Below, piece after piece: positions 43,076 to 51,413 of a DNA stretch of 64,000 bases. The stretch's first letter is position 1, and each line of letters opens with the position of its first letter. Source of the DNA: Streptomyces sp. NRRL WC-3618 (GTDB lineage: Bacteria > Actinomycetota > Actinomycetes > Streptomycetales > Streptomycetaceae); the NCBI RefSeq assembly GCF_001280005.1, contig NZ_LGDW01000270.1, positions 1 to 64,000 of the forward strand, in the 5' to 3' direction. The position numbers and the translations under genes were made by a program. The notes under the pieces were generated by a model, which was not told the DNA's origin, did no database searches, and was given only the letters and a program-made list of their open reading frames with translations.

Positions 43076-44011
43076 ATGACTACGTCCCCCTCCTCCGCTT
43101 CCGCAGAGTCAGGCTCCCCGCTGTCGCGCATCCGGGTCGGCTCAGCGCCCGACTCCTGGGGCGTGTGGTTCCCGGACGACCCCCAGCAGGTTCCCTGGCA
43201 GCGCTTCCTCGACGAGGTCTCGCAGTCCGGGTACGAGTGGATCGAGCTGGGCCCGTACGGGTACCTGCCGACCGACCCGGCCGTCCTCACCGAGGAGACC
43301 GCCCGGCGCGGGCTGAAGGTGTCCGCCGGCACGGTCTTCACCGGGCTGCACCACGGCGAGTCGGTCTGGGAGAAGACCTGGGCGCATGTCGCGGACAACG
43401 CGGTGCTCGCCCAGGCCATGGGCGCGTCCCACCTGGTGGTCATTCCGTCCTTCTGGCGGGACGACAAGACCGGCGCGGTGCTGGAGCCGGACACCCTGAC
43501 GCCCGAGCAGTGGCGCAACCTGACCACGCTGACCGAGCGGCTCGGCCACGAGGTGCGGGAGCGGTACGGCCTCCAGATCGTCGTTCACCCGCACGCCGAC
43601 ACGCACATCGACAGCGAGGCGAACGTCACCCGCTTCCTCGACGGCACGGACTCGTCGCTCGTCTCCCTGTGCCTCGACACGGGCCACTACGCCTACTGCG
43701 GCGGCGACAGCGTCAAGCTGATCGAGACCTACGGCGAGCGGATCGGCTACCTGCACCTCAAGCAGGTCGACCCCGAGATCCTCGCGGACGTACGGGCGAA
43801 CGAGGTCCCGTTCGGTCCGGCGGTCGCCCGTGGTGTCATGTGCGAACCCCCGTCCGGCGTACCGGAGTTGGGGCCGGTGCTGGCCGCCGCGCAGAAGCTG
43901 GACGTGGACCTGTTCGCGATCGTGGAGCAGGACATGTACCCGTGCGAGCCGGACAAGCCGCTGCCGATCGCGCAGCGGACCCGGGCGTTTCTCCGGTCCT
44001 GCGGCGCGTAA
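43076..44011 (+). CDS. IolE/IolI-type sugar isomerase/dehydratase (TIM barrel)
   Basis: A 311-residue xylose-isomerase-like TIM barrel. N-terminal VGSAPDSWGVWFPDDPQQVP, then GYEWIELGPYGYLPTD, metal-binding LQIVVHPHADTHIDSE and SLCLDTGHYAYCGG (Asp-x-Gly-His), and VEQDMYPCEPDKPL near the end. These residues fit inosose dehydratase or inosose isomerase, and the divergent iol operon supports a role in inositol breakdown. The exact reaction is open. The ATG lies only 32 bp from a TTGACA box with no ribosome site, so the message may be leaderless. Confidence 0.82.
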   Translation: MTTSPSSASAESGSPLSRIRVGSAPDSWGVWFPDDPQQVPWQRFLDEVSQSGYEWIELGPYGYLPTDPAVLTEETARRGLKVSAGTVFTGLHHGESVWEKTWAHVADNAVLAQAMGASHLVVIPSFWRDDKTGAVLEPDTLTPEQWRNLTTLTERLGHEVRERYGLQIVVHPHADTHIDSEANVTRFLDGTDSSLVSLCLDTGHYAYCGGDSVKLIETYGERIGYLHLKQVDPEILADVRANEVPFGPAVARGVMCEPPSGVPELGPVLAAAQKLDVDLFAIVEQDMYPCEPDKPLPIAQRTRAFLRSCGA

Positions 44012-44051
44012 CGCTCCGCCGGGTTGGCGGTTCTTTGCCTGCGGGCCCGGC

Positions 44052-44082
44052 GGGGGCTTGTCGCGCAGTTCCCCGTGCCCCT
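44052..44082 (+). repeat. Dispersed intergenic repeat, copy 3
   Basis: Differs from the copy at 27619 at two positions (cttg for ctgg, cgtg for cgcg). It runs directly into a terminator stem, as does copy 1. Confidence 0.7.
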
Positions 44083-44117
44083 AGGGGGCGCCGCCTAGCG
44101 GTGTGCGCCCCCTAGGG
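44079..44117 (+). terminator. Intrinsic terminator after IolE/I-type gene
   Basis: A perfect 13-bp stem (ccctagggggcgc/gcgccccctaggg) with a 13-nt loop. Confidence 0.8.
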
Positions 44118-44159
44118 CAACGCGCCACTCCGGTCTGCGGGCCGGCACCTTTGCATCAC

Positions 44160-44233
44160 TCGTGTCACAAATGCTTCCCTCGTGTCACATATGTCTCGCG
44201 TACGCGGTCTACGTCACGTCGTGTCAACAAATG
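44160..44233 (+). promoter_or_regulatory. Three phased direct repeats upstream of MerR-like gene
   Basis: tcgtgtcacaaatg (44160), tcgtgtcacatatg (44180) and tcgtgtcaacaaatg (44219). Repeat starts are 20 and 39 bp apart, close to two and four helical turns, so all three face one side of the DNA. They lie 126-199 bp upstream of the gene at 44359. This is a likely binding array for a regulator that binds head to tail. Confidence 0.6.
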
Positions 44234-44358
44234 CAGACCCAGGGTCACCAAAGGTCGTTTAACGGGCAATGGCTTTGTGATCGCCAAACGCAAACGTCCG
44301 GCTCCCCCGACGGCCGACCCTGGCCGACCCCGTGACGCGCGCACAGGGAGGTGCACCT

Positions 44359-44559
44359 ATGACCGACCGACGGCTCTGGTCGTACAAAGAGATCGCCGCG
44401 CACATCCGCGTCCAGCCGGACACCGTGCGCTCGTACCGCAAACACGGCCTGCTGCCCGCGCCCGACCACGTGGAGAGCGGCAAGCCCTACTGGCACGCGG
44501 ACACGGTCCGGGCGTGGGTCGCGTCCCGGCCGGGCAACCGCGGCCGAAGAGTCGACTGA
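44359..44559 (+). CDS. Small MerR/AlpA-like helix-turn-helix protein
   Basis: A 66-residue protein that is essentially one winged helix-turn-helix: LWSYKEIAAHIRVQPDTVRS, YRKHGLLPAPD, and GKPYWHADTVRAWVASRPG as wing and last helix. There is no ligand or dimerisation domain. Size and layout recall BldC-like and phage AlpA-like regulators. Start ATG 44359 is preceded by GGGAGG. The phased direct repeats upstream suggest self-regulation (inference). The role is unknown. Confidence 0.82.
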   Translation: MTDRRLWSYKEIAAHIRVQPDTVRSYRKHGLLPAPDHVESGKPYWHADTVRAWVASRPGNRGRRVD

Positions 44560-44623
44560 CGGCTGACAGCGGCTGACGAATATTCACCTGTGCCCCGCTC
44601 GCGGGTGGGGCACAGTCAGCGGC

Positions 44624-45226
44624 ATGAGCAACGTCGCCGACTTCTCCGTCAAGCCCGTCCTCACCGGCGAGAAGGCCGTGCTGCGGCCGTTCACCGAGGA
44701 CGACGTCCCCGTCATGGCCCGGATCCTCGGCGATCCCGAGGTGATCAGGCTCACCGGCAGTCCCGCCGAGGCGTTCGACCCGGACCGGCTGCGCGCCTGG
44801 TACACCACCCGGAACGCGCAGACCGACCGGCTCGACCTGGGCATCGTGGACCGGGCGAGCGGGGAACTCGTCGGCGAAGTGGTCCTGAACGAGTGGGACG
44901 AGAGCAACCGGAATTGCAACTTCCGGATTCTGGTCGGGCCGGGCGGGCGCGACCGGGGTCTCGGCACCGAGGCCGTCCGCCTCATCGTCGGGCACGCCTT
45001 CGAGCAACTGGGCCTGCACCGCGTGTCGTTGCACGTCTTTGCCTTCAACCCCCGGGCGCGCCGCGCCTACGAGAAGGCCGGTTTCGTGGCCGAGGGCGTC
45101 GAGCGCCAGACCCTGTTGCACGCGGGCGAGTGGATCGACGCCGTACGCATGTCCGTCCTCGCCCACGAGTGGGCCGCTCACCACGGGTATCCGGACCTCG
45201 CCGAGATCAGTGCCACGGCTCGATGA
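44624..45226 (+). CDS. GNAT N-acetyltransferase (RimJ/RimL type)
   Basis: A 200-residue GNAT protein: [20 protein letters not shown] at the N-terminus, then [20 protein letters not shown], acetyl-CoA loop [17 protein letters not shown] and the conserved [18 protein letters not shown]. This pattern is that of RimJ/RimL-type enzymes acting on protein N-termini or amine compounds. It is convergent with, and overlaps by 20 nt, the restored 3' end of the broken alcohol dehydrogenase gene. Confidence 0.88.
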   Translation: MSNVADFSVKPVLTGEKAVLRPFTEDDVPVMARILGDPEVIRLTGSPAEAFDPDRLRAWYTTRNAQTDRLDLGIVDRASGELVGEVVLNEWDESNRNCNFRILVGPGGRDRGLGTEAVRLIVGHAFEQLGLHRVSLHVFAFNPRARRAYEKAGFVAEGVERQTLLHAGEWIDAVRMSVLAHEWAAHHGYPDLAEISATAR

Positions 45227-46422
45227 CCGTCACGCCCGCCCCCGGCGCCGTACCCATCTCCGCCAGCGCGGCCGGTGACTCCGTCAGCGGGATGGTGGAC
45301 GTGACCAGCAGATCCGGGCGCAGGACTCCGGCGCGCACGAGCTCCATCATCGGCGGGTAGGGGTGGGGGGCCCTGCCCGGGGGGCCCCGGAGTTTGAGTT
45401 TGAGGGGGATCGCGCGGGGCCTCGGGGCGGGGGGTGGGCCGGCGGCCGCGCGTCTCCACCCACCAGCCCTCCCGTGATGCAGTTGGTCGGGTCACCGCGC
45501 GGTGGCGGATGGGCTCCATCATCAGCGGGCAGGGCTGGGCGGCCATGCCGTGGCTGCCCAGGAGTTCGAGTTCGAGGGCGATCGCGCGGGCCATCGGGAC
45601 GGGTGTCGAGCCGGCGTCCGAGGGCAGCAGACCCACCTGGATATGGCGGCCACGGCGCCGCAGGGAGTTCACCGAAGCCGCACAGGTGACCGGCGCGCCG
45701 AGCGCGTCCAGCGACAACTGGGCGCCGCCGCCGGTCAGTTCACGTACAGCCGCGGCCGTGTCGTCGGTCGTGGCCGCGTTGACGCACTCCGCCGCGCCGA
45801 ACTTCCGCGCCAGCTCCAGCGCTCCGGGTGACACGTCGACCGCGACGACCCGGGCGCCGGAGGCCGCCGCGATCATCACGGCGGACAGGCCGACACCGCC
45901 GCACCCGTGCACGGCGACCCACTCCCCCGCGCTCACCCGCCCCTGCTGGACCACCGCCCGGTACGCCGTCGCGAACCGGCAGCCCAGGGAGGCCGCCGTG
46001 GCGAAGGCCATCCCCTCCGGGACGGCGACGAGGTTCACGTCGGCGTGGTCGAGCGCCACGAACTCCGCGAACGAACCCCAGTGCGTGAACCCCGGCTGGG
46101 TCTGCCGCTCGCACACCTGCTGGTCACCGGCCTGGCAGGACGGGCAGCTCCCGCACGCGCACACGAAGGGCACCGTGACCCGGTCCCCGGCCCGCCAGCC
46201 GCTCACCCGGGCGCCGACCGCCTCGACGACGCCGGCGAGCTCATGGCCGGGCACGTGCGGCAGCGCGATGTCCGAGTCGTGGCCCATCCAGCCGTGCCAG
46301 TCGCTCCGGCACAGTCCGGTGGCCTCGACGCGCACCACAACCCCGTGCGGCGCGGGCACCGGGTCCGGCACCTCCCGTACCTCGGCCGGCTCACCGAACC
46401 GCTCGAACACCACCGCGCGCAT
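45207..46422 (-). pseudogene. Zinc-dependent alcohol dehydrogenase, frameshifted by internal duplication
   Basis: Residues 1-300 form a normal medium-chain dehydrogenase: [12 protein letters not shown] (catalytic Zn), [13 protein letters not shown], the structural-zinc Cys set [10 protein letters not shown]...C, and NAD site [14 protein letters not shown]. After [17 protein letters not shown] the frame leaves the family and runs through Pro/Arg-rich noise. The expected ending is present in another frame at 45207-45360: [20 protein letters not shown] up to VIEPWH and TGA. Between them lies ~167 bp that is a degenerate second copy of flanking coding sequence. Because 167 is not a multiple of three, the product is truncated. 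A sequencing or assembly fault in this G-rich stretch is possible. Confidence 0.72.
45347..45610. repeat. Imperfect tandem duplication within the adh gene
   Basis: The segment from about 45347 (ctccatcatcggcggg) is repeated about 167 bp later at 45514 (ctccatcatcagcggg). Similarity continues through gagttcgagttcgaggg and gatcgcgcggg to about 45610. The left copy differs by many substitutions, mostly toward G on the plus strand. Confidence 0.7.
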
Positions 46423-46484
46423 GCGTCCTCGCCCTCATCGTCGCCGTCCCTCGTACCGGAGATCTTGCCACCGTCATGAGCAAA

Positions 46485-46501
46485 GTACCCCCCAGGGGTA
46501 T
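46485..46501 (+). promoter_or_regulatory. CsoR-type copper operator
   Basis: gtaccccccaggggtat: C-tract and G-tract arms flanked by TA steps, typical of CsoR-family operators. It lies 106 bp upstream of copZ. The csoR gene itself is not in the window. Confidence 0.7.
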
Positions 46502-46606
46502 AGTAGGGTGAGAATCACAGGGCACGTGCGCCACGACGACGCCCTCGAAGACACCGCCAAGACACCGTGAAAACGCTTCGAAGCCACCTCGAAGAGGAGC
46601 AACGAC

Positions 46607-46846
46607 ATGACCACCCAGACCGACACCCCCGGCTCCGTAACCGCCGTCTACCAGGTGACCGGCATGAGCTGCGGGCACTGCGAGGGCTCGGTCTCGGCCG
46701 AGATCTCCGAGCTCGCCGGCGTCACCTCCGTGACGGCCGTCGCCGCCTCCGGCGAGGTCACCGTGGTGTCCGAGGCCCCGCTCGACGAGGCCGCCGTCCG
46801 CGCCGCGGTGGACGAGGCGGGCTTCGAGCTCGCCGGTCCGGCCTGA
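46607..46846 (+). CDS. copZ: Copper chaperone CopZ (HMA domain)
   Basis: A 79-residue protein that is a single heavy-metal-associated domain. Metal site GMSCGHC (MxCxxC) at residues 19-25, ferredoxin-like fold with [15 protein letters not shown] and the ending [10 protein letters not shown]. It would pass Cu(I) to the ATPase encoded 20 nt downstream. The start follows a GAGGAG box. A CsoR-like operator upstream suggests induction by copper. Confidence 0.92.
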   Translation: MTTQTDTPGSVTAVYQVTGMSCGHCEGSVSAEISELAGVTSVTAVAASGEVTVVSEAPLDEAAVRAAVDEAGFELAGPA

Positions 46847-46866
46847 CCCGTAGGGACGCGGAGACC

Positions 46867-49158
46867 ATGACCAGCACCGGCATCAGCACCGAGAAGACCC
46901 CGACAGCCGCGCCCCACGAGGTCGAGCTGACCATCGGAGGGATGACGTGCGCCAGCTGCGCGGCCCGCGTCGAGAAGAAGCTCAACCGCATGGACGGCGT
47001 CTTCGCCACGGTCAACTACGCGACGGAGAAGGCCAAGGTCGCGTACGCCGAAGGGGTCGGCGTCGACGACCTGATCGCCACGGTCGTGAAGACGGGGTAC
47101 ACGGCCGAGGAGCCGCCCCCGCCCGTCGCCGTCGCCGAGGCGGTGGATGCCGAGCGGGAGGCGGCCGACCCCGAGCTGGCCGGTCTGCGGCAGCGGCTCG
47201 TCGTCTCCGTACTGCTGGCCGCTCCCGTCGTACTGATGTCCATGGTTCCCGCACTCCAGTTCGACAACTGGCGATGGCTCGCGCTGACGCTCGCCTCGCC
47301 GGTCGTCGTCTGGGGCGGACTGCCGTTCCATCGAGCCGCGTTCACCAACGCCCGGCACGGCGCGGCCACCATGGACACCCTGGTGTCGGTCGGCACGCTC
47401 GCCGCGTACGGCTGGTCCCTGTGGGCGCTGTTCTGGGGCGACGCGGGCCGGCCCGCGATGCCCGGGATGGACGACGGGATGGGGATACGCGAGAGCTTCT
47501 CGTTCACCGCCTCCCGTACGGGCGGCACCTCGGAGATCTACCTCGAGGTCGCCGCCGGGGTCATCGGGTTCCTCCTCCTCGGCCGCTATCTGGAGGCCCG
47601 CGCCAAGCGGCGCTCGGGCGCGGCGCTGCGGGCGCTCATGGAGCTGGGCGCGAAGGACGTCTCCGTGCTGCGCGGCGGACGTGAGGTGCGGGTTCCGGTG
47701 GGCGAGCTGGCGATCGGGGACCGGTTCGTCGTACGGCCCGGGGAGAAGATCGCCACGGACGGCATCGTCGTCGAGGGTGTCTCGGCGGTCGACGCGTCGA
47801 TGCTGACCGGTGAGTCGATACCGGTCGACGTGAGCGCGGGGGACGCCGTCACCGGCGCGACCGTGAACGCCGGGGGCCGGCTGGTCGTCGAGGCCACGCG
47901 GGTCGGTGCGGACACCCAGCTCGCGCGGATGGCCCGGCTGGTGGAGGACGCGCAGAACGGCAAGGCCGAGGTACAGCGGCTCGCCGACCGGATCTCCGGG
48001 ATCTTCGTCCCAGTGGTGCTGCTGATCGCGCTCGGTACGTTCGGCGCCTGGATCGGCATCACGGGTGACACCGTCGCCGCTTTCACCGCCGCCGTCGCCG
48101 TCCTGATCATCGCCTGCCCCTGCGCGCTGGGCCTCGCCACGCCGACCGCCCTCATGGTCGGCACCGGGCGCGGGGCGCAGCTCGGCATCCTCATCAAGGG
48201 CCCCGAGGTCCTGGAGTCCACGCGCCGCGTCGACACGATCGTCCTGGACAAGACGGGCACGGTGACCACGGGCCGGATGACCCTCCAGGAGGTGTACGTC
48301 GCCGAGGGGACCGACGAGAAGCAGGTGCTGCGGCTCGCGGGCGCCCTCGAACACGCCTCCGAACACCCGGTCGCCCGAGCGGTGGCGGCGGGGGCCGAGG
48401 AACGGGTCGGGGCGCTGCCGGAGGCCGAGTCCTTCGAGAACGTGCCCGGGAAGGGCGTACGCGGGCGCGTGGAGGGGCACGAGGTGGCCGTGGGACGGCT
48501 CACCGACGGGCTGTCGGGGCCGCTCCCGGAAGAGCTGGCCCACGCGAAGGCGGAGGCCGAGAGCGGCGGACGTACGGCCGTCGTGGTCGCCTGGGACGGG
48601 CGGGCGCGCGGGGTCCTCACCGTCGCCGACGCCGTCAAGGAGAGCAGCGCCGAGGCGGTGCGCGAGCTGCGCGCGCTGGGGCTGACGCCGGTGCTGCTGA
48701 CCGGGGACAACCGGGCGGTGGCCGAGGCGGTGGCGAAGGCCGTCGGGATCGACCAGGTGATCGCGGAGGTCCTGCCCGAGGAGAAGGTCGACGCCGTACG
48801 CCGGCTCCAGGGCGAGGGGCGGACCGTCGCGATGGTCGGCGACGGGGTGAACGACGCGGCGGCGCTGGCCACCGCCGACCTGGGCCTGGCGATGGGTACG
48901 GGCACGGACGCGGCGATCGAGGCGAGCGATCTGACGCTGGTACGCGGGGACCTGCGGGTGGCCGCCGACGCGATCCGGCTGTCACGCAAGACGCTCGCGA
49001 CCATCAAGGGCAACCTGATGTGGGCCTTCGGCTACAACGTGGCCGCGCTGCCGCTGGCCGCCGCCGGACTGCTGAACCCGATGATCGCGGGGGCGGCGAT
49101 GGCCTTCTCCTCGGTGTTCGTGGTGACGAACAGCCTTCGACTGCGCACGTTCCGCTGA
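46867..49158 (+). CDS. copA: Cu(I)-exporting P1B-type ATPase
   Basis: A 763-residue P-type ATPase. One N-terminal HMA domain (GGMTCASC), eight membrane helices, the ion path motif [11 protein letters not shown], actuator TGES, phosphorylation DKTGTVT, nucleotide-binding HP (SEHPVARA) and hinge [13 protein letters not shown]. The CPC motif marks Cu+/Ag+ export. There is a short Met-rich external loop ([13 protein letters not shown]) that may take up or release copper. Start MTSTGIST at 46867 with GGAG upstream. It forms an operon with copZ. Confidence 0.95.
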   Translation: MTSTGISTEKTPTAAPHEVELTIGGMTCASCAARVEKKLNRMDGVFATVNYATEKAKVAYAEGVGVDDLIATVVKTGYTAEEPPPPVAVAEAVDAEREAADPELAGLRQRLVVSVLLAAPVVLMSMVPALQFDNWRWLALTLASPVVVWGGLPFHRAAFTNARHGAATMDTLVSVGTLAAYGWSLWALFWGDAGRPAMPGMDDGMGIRESFSFTASRTGGTSEIYLEVAAGVIGFLLLGRYLEARAKRRSGAALRALMELGAKDVSVLRGGREVRVPVGELAIGDRFVVRPGEKIATDGIVVEGVSAVDASMLTGESIPVDVSAGDAVTGATVNAGGRLVVEATRVGADTQLARMARLVEDAQNGKAEVQRLADRISGIFVPVVLLIALGTFGAWIGITGDTVAAFTAAVAVLIIACPCALGLATPTALMVGTGRGAQLGILIKGPEVLESTRRVDTIVLDKTGTVTTGRMTLQEVYVAEGTDEKQVLRLAGALEHASEHPVARAVAAGAEERVGALPEAESFENVPGKGVRGRVEGHEVAVGRLTDGLSGPLPEELAHAKAEAESGGRTAVVVAWDGRARGVLTVADAVKESSAEAVRELRALGLTPVLLTGDNRAVAEAVAKAVGIDQVIAEVLPEEKVDAVRRLQGEGRTVAMVGDGVNDAAALATADLGLAMGTGTDAAIEASDLTLVRGDLRVAADAIRLSRKTLATIKGNLMWAFGYNVAALPLAAAGLLNPMIAGAAMAFSSVFVVTNSLRLRTFR

Positions 49159-49655
49159 GATCGGCCCCGGACCTGCCAAAAGTTACCGGCAGTACGCCCA
49201 AGTAGGTGACATAGCCCCTATGGAGTCCTGCGCGAGCCTCACATAAGCTCTTCACAAGGCTCCCGCATCATCCTTACGCTTGGGCCCCGGTCGCGACAAC
49301 CGGGATCCTGCGTTTCAGGGGACAGGTGCGAGAGACGCAGATCACAGTGCCGTGAACGTAACCATCGAAGGGCTCCGAAGGTCTAAGTTGGCGATGTCAG
49401 AGAGCGTCTTGGGGGGCGCTCGATGACGTCTGGGGATGTCTTGGGGGACGTCCTCGGAAATGCGTTGCCGGGACACGTACACCGGGAAGCTTGAGCGGCC
49501 CACCCCAGCGTGCGCGTCCCGGCAGACCGCACACAGCAGGAGTACGGCGAGTTTTGCTCGTTTTGCTCAAACGCCGCCCCAGCGGTGCACAACAACGGCT
49601 GCCTCGGCGGCCCGCATACCAGCGATAGCGAATTCAGGCGCTGTCCTCCAATACG
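49159..49655. other. Long intergenic region after copA
   Basis: About 500 bases with no gene I can support. Features seen: an A/T-richer stretch at 49210-49275, partial repeats of gtcttggggg (49405-49460), and gttttgctcgttttgctc at 49549-49569. Open frames here lack normal codon bias. A short GTG-led frame at 49351 (25 codons) is unconvincing. Confidence 0.5.
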
Positions 49656-49761
49656 CCCGGCCGGATCCCGTGGGGGGAATCCGCACCGGGACATGGGAAG
49701 GCGCCCTGTACGCCGGCCCGTGGGGGGACCGTCGGCAGGGCGCCTTCCGCTTTTTGCTTTT
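49656..49761. ncRNA. Candidate small RNA: paired hairpins with six-G/six-C loops
   Basis: Hairpin B (49656-49690) has a two-part 5+5 bp stem with loop cccgtgggggga. Hairpin A (49696-49748) has a perfect 13-bp outer stem (ggaaggcgccctg and complement) with a loop containing gtgggggga. On the plus strand hairpin A is followed by ctttttgctttt, a good intrinsic terminator. On the minus strand the two loops each contain six C, the defining feature of the actinobacterial 6C RNA. The strand is therefore uncertain: the U-run favours plus, the 6C likeness favours minus. Confidence 0.5.
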
Positions 49762-49769
49762 CACGGGGG

Positions 49770-49850
49770 CCGCGCCCCCGAAGGGGCGCGGGGCTGTGAC
49801 ATCTGCGGCTCCGCCGCGTGGGCGCGACCAGCCACAACGGACCCGCAGCG
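49770..49850 (-). repeat. Intergenic repeat with hairpin at the 3' end of citA
   Basis: Hairpin ccgcgccc / gggcgcgg (49770-49791), followed by a block that reads on the minus strand as gtggctggtcgcgcccacgc and ggcggagccgcag. It looks like a second form of the dispersed Streptomyces repeat, and probably terminates citA. Confidence 0.55.
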
Positions 49851-49878
49851 TTCTACCACCGCACAACCGGCGGAGCCT

Positions 49879-51177
49879 CTAGCGCTGTTCGACCGGCACG
49901 AAGTCCCGCTCGACCACACCCGTGTAGATCTGGCGCGGGCGGCCGATACGCGATCCCGGCTCCTTGATCATCTCGTGCCACTGGGCGATCCAGCCCGGCA
50001 GGCGGCCGAGGGCGAACAGGACCGTGAACATCTCGGTCGGGAAGCCCATCGCGCGGTAGATGAGGCCCGTGTAGAAGTCGACGTTCGGGTAGAGGTTGCG
50101 CGAGACGAAGTAGTCGTCGGAGAGCGCGTGCTCCTCGAGCTTCAGCGCGATGTCCAGCAGCTCGTCGGACTTGCCGAGGGCCGAGAGGACGTCGTGCGCG
50201 GCAGCCTTGATGATCTTCGCGCGCGGGTCGAAGGACTTGTACACCCGGTGGCCGAAGCCCATCAGGCGGACGCCGTCCTCCTTGTTCTTCACCTTGCGGA
50301 TGAAGGAGTCGACGTCGCCGCCGTTCGCCTTGATGCCCTCCAGCATCTCCAGCACGGACTGGTTGGCGCCGCCGTGCAGCGGGCCCCAGAGCGCGGAGAT
50401 GCCGGCCGAGATCGACGCGAACATGTTCGCCTGGGAGGAACCGACCAGACGGACCGTCGACGTCGAACAGTTCTGCTCGTGGTCGGCGTGCAGAATCAGC
50501 AGCTTGTCGAGGGCGGAGACGACGACCGGGTCGAGGTCGTACTCCTGGGCCGGCACCGAGAACGTCATACGCAGGAAGTTCTCGACGTAACCGAGGTCGT
50601 TGCGCGGGTAGACGAACGGGTGACCGATCGACTTCTTGTACGCGTACGCGGCGATGGTCGGAAGCTTGGCGAGCAGCCGGATCGTCGAGAGGTTGCGCTG
50701 CTTCTCGTCGAACGGGTTGTGGCTGTCCTGGTAGAAGGTCGACAGCGCCGAGACGACCGACGACAGCATCGCCATCGGGTGCGCGTCGCGCGGGAAGCCT
50801 CGGTAGAAGTTCTTGACGTCCTCGTGCAGCAGGGTGTGCTGCGTGATCTCGTTCTTGAACACGGAGAGCTCGTCGACGGTCGGAAGCTCACCGTTGATCA
50901 GCAGGAACGCCACCTCGAGGAAGGTGGACCGCTCGGCGAGCTGCTCGATGGGATACCCGCGGTACCGGAGGATGCCCTCCTCGCCGTCGAGGTAGGTGAT
51001 CGCGGATTTATAGGCGGCCGTGTTGCCGTAGCCGCTGTCCAGCGTCACCAGACCGGTCTGAGCGCGGAGCTTCCCGATGTCGAAGCCCTTGTCGCCGACG
51101 GTGCTGTCGATCACCGGGTAGGTGTACTCGCCATCGCCGAACCGCAGTACTACAGCGTTGTTGGTGTGCTCGCTCAC
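49879..51177 (-). CDS. citA: Citrate synthase
   Basis: A 432-residue type-II-like citrate synthase. VIDSTVGDKGFDIGKLRAQT and YLDGEEGILRYRGYPIEQLA at the N-terminus; catalytic His in GPLHGGANQ, His in MGFGHRVYKSFDPRA, and the Asp region NVDFYTGLIYRAMG. It condenses acetyl-CoA and oxaloacetate in the TCA cycle. Start GTG 51177 (SEHTNNAVVLRFGDGEY) was chosen because it gives the usual short N-terminus and has GAGGG five bases upstream. Monocistronic. Confidence 0.95.
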   Translation of the reverse strand: MSEHTNNAVVLRFGDGEYTYPVIDSTVGDKGFDIGKLRAQTGLVTLDSGYGNTAAYKSAITYLDGEEGILRYRGYPIEQLAERSTFLEVAFLLINGELPTVDELSVFKNEITQHTLLHEDVKNFYRGFPRDAHPMAMLSSVVSALSTFYQDSHNPFDEKQRNLSTIRLLAKLPTIAAYAYKKSIGHPFVYPRNDLGYVENFLRMTFSVPAQEYDLDPVVVSALDKLLILHADHEQNCSTSTVRLVGSSQANMFASISAGISALWGPLHGGANQSVLEMLEGIKANGGDVDSFIRKVKNKEDGVRLMGFGHRVYKSFDPRAKIIKAAAHDVLSALGKSDELLDIALKLEEHALSDDYFVSRNLYPNVDFYTGLIYRAMGFPTEMFTVLFALGRLPGWIAQWHEMIKEPGSRIGRPRQIYTGVVERDFVPVEQR

Positions 51178-51413
51178 GTCATCCCTCACCGACGTTGTGC
51201 CTCTTCTTCGAGGTGCCCTGACTGTCTCTACCATCCCCCATTTGGCGCAGGAGAGTGCACTCGGGGTCGACCATTGGGCCTATCGGCGGCACTCAGTGCC
51301 GCCAACCAACTCATCCTGCCCCCCTTCGCCCTGGTTCCGGAAGTGCTGTGTGACCTTTGTGACTCATTTGATCGATCATTTCCGGCGATCACCCCGACAC
51401 CGGCCCGCAACGG

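Noticed and set aside
49436-49882. Open frame of 148 codons in the copA-citA gap
   Set aside because: No ribosome site, no domain, and it runs through the hairpin pair and the dispersed repeat.
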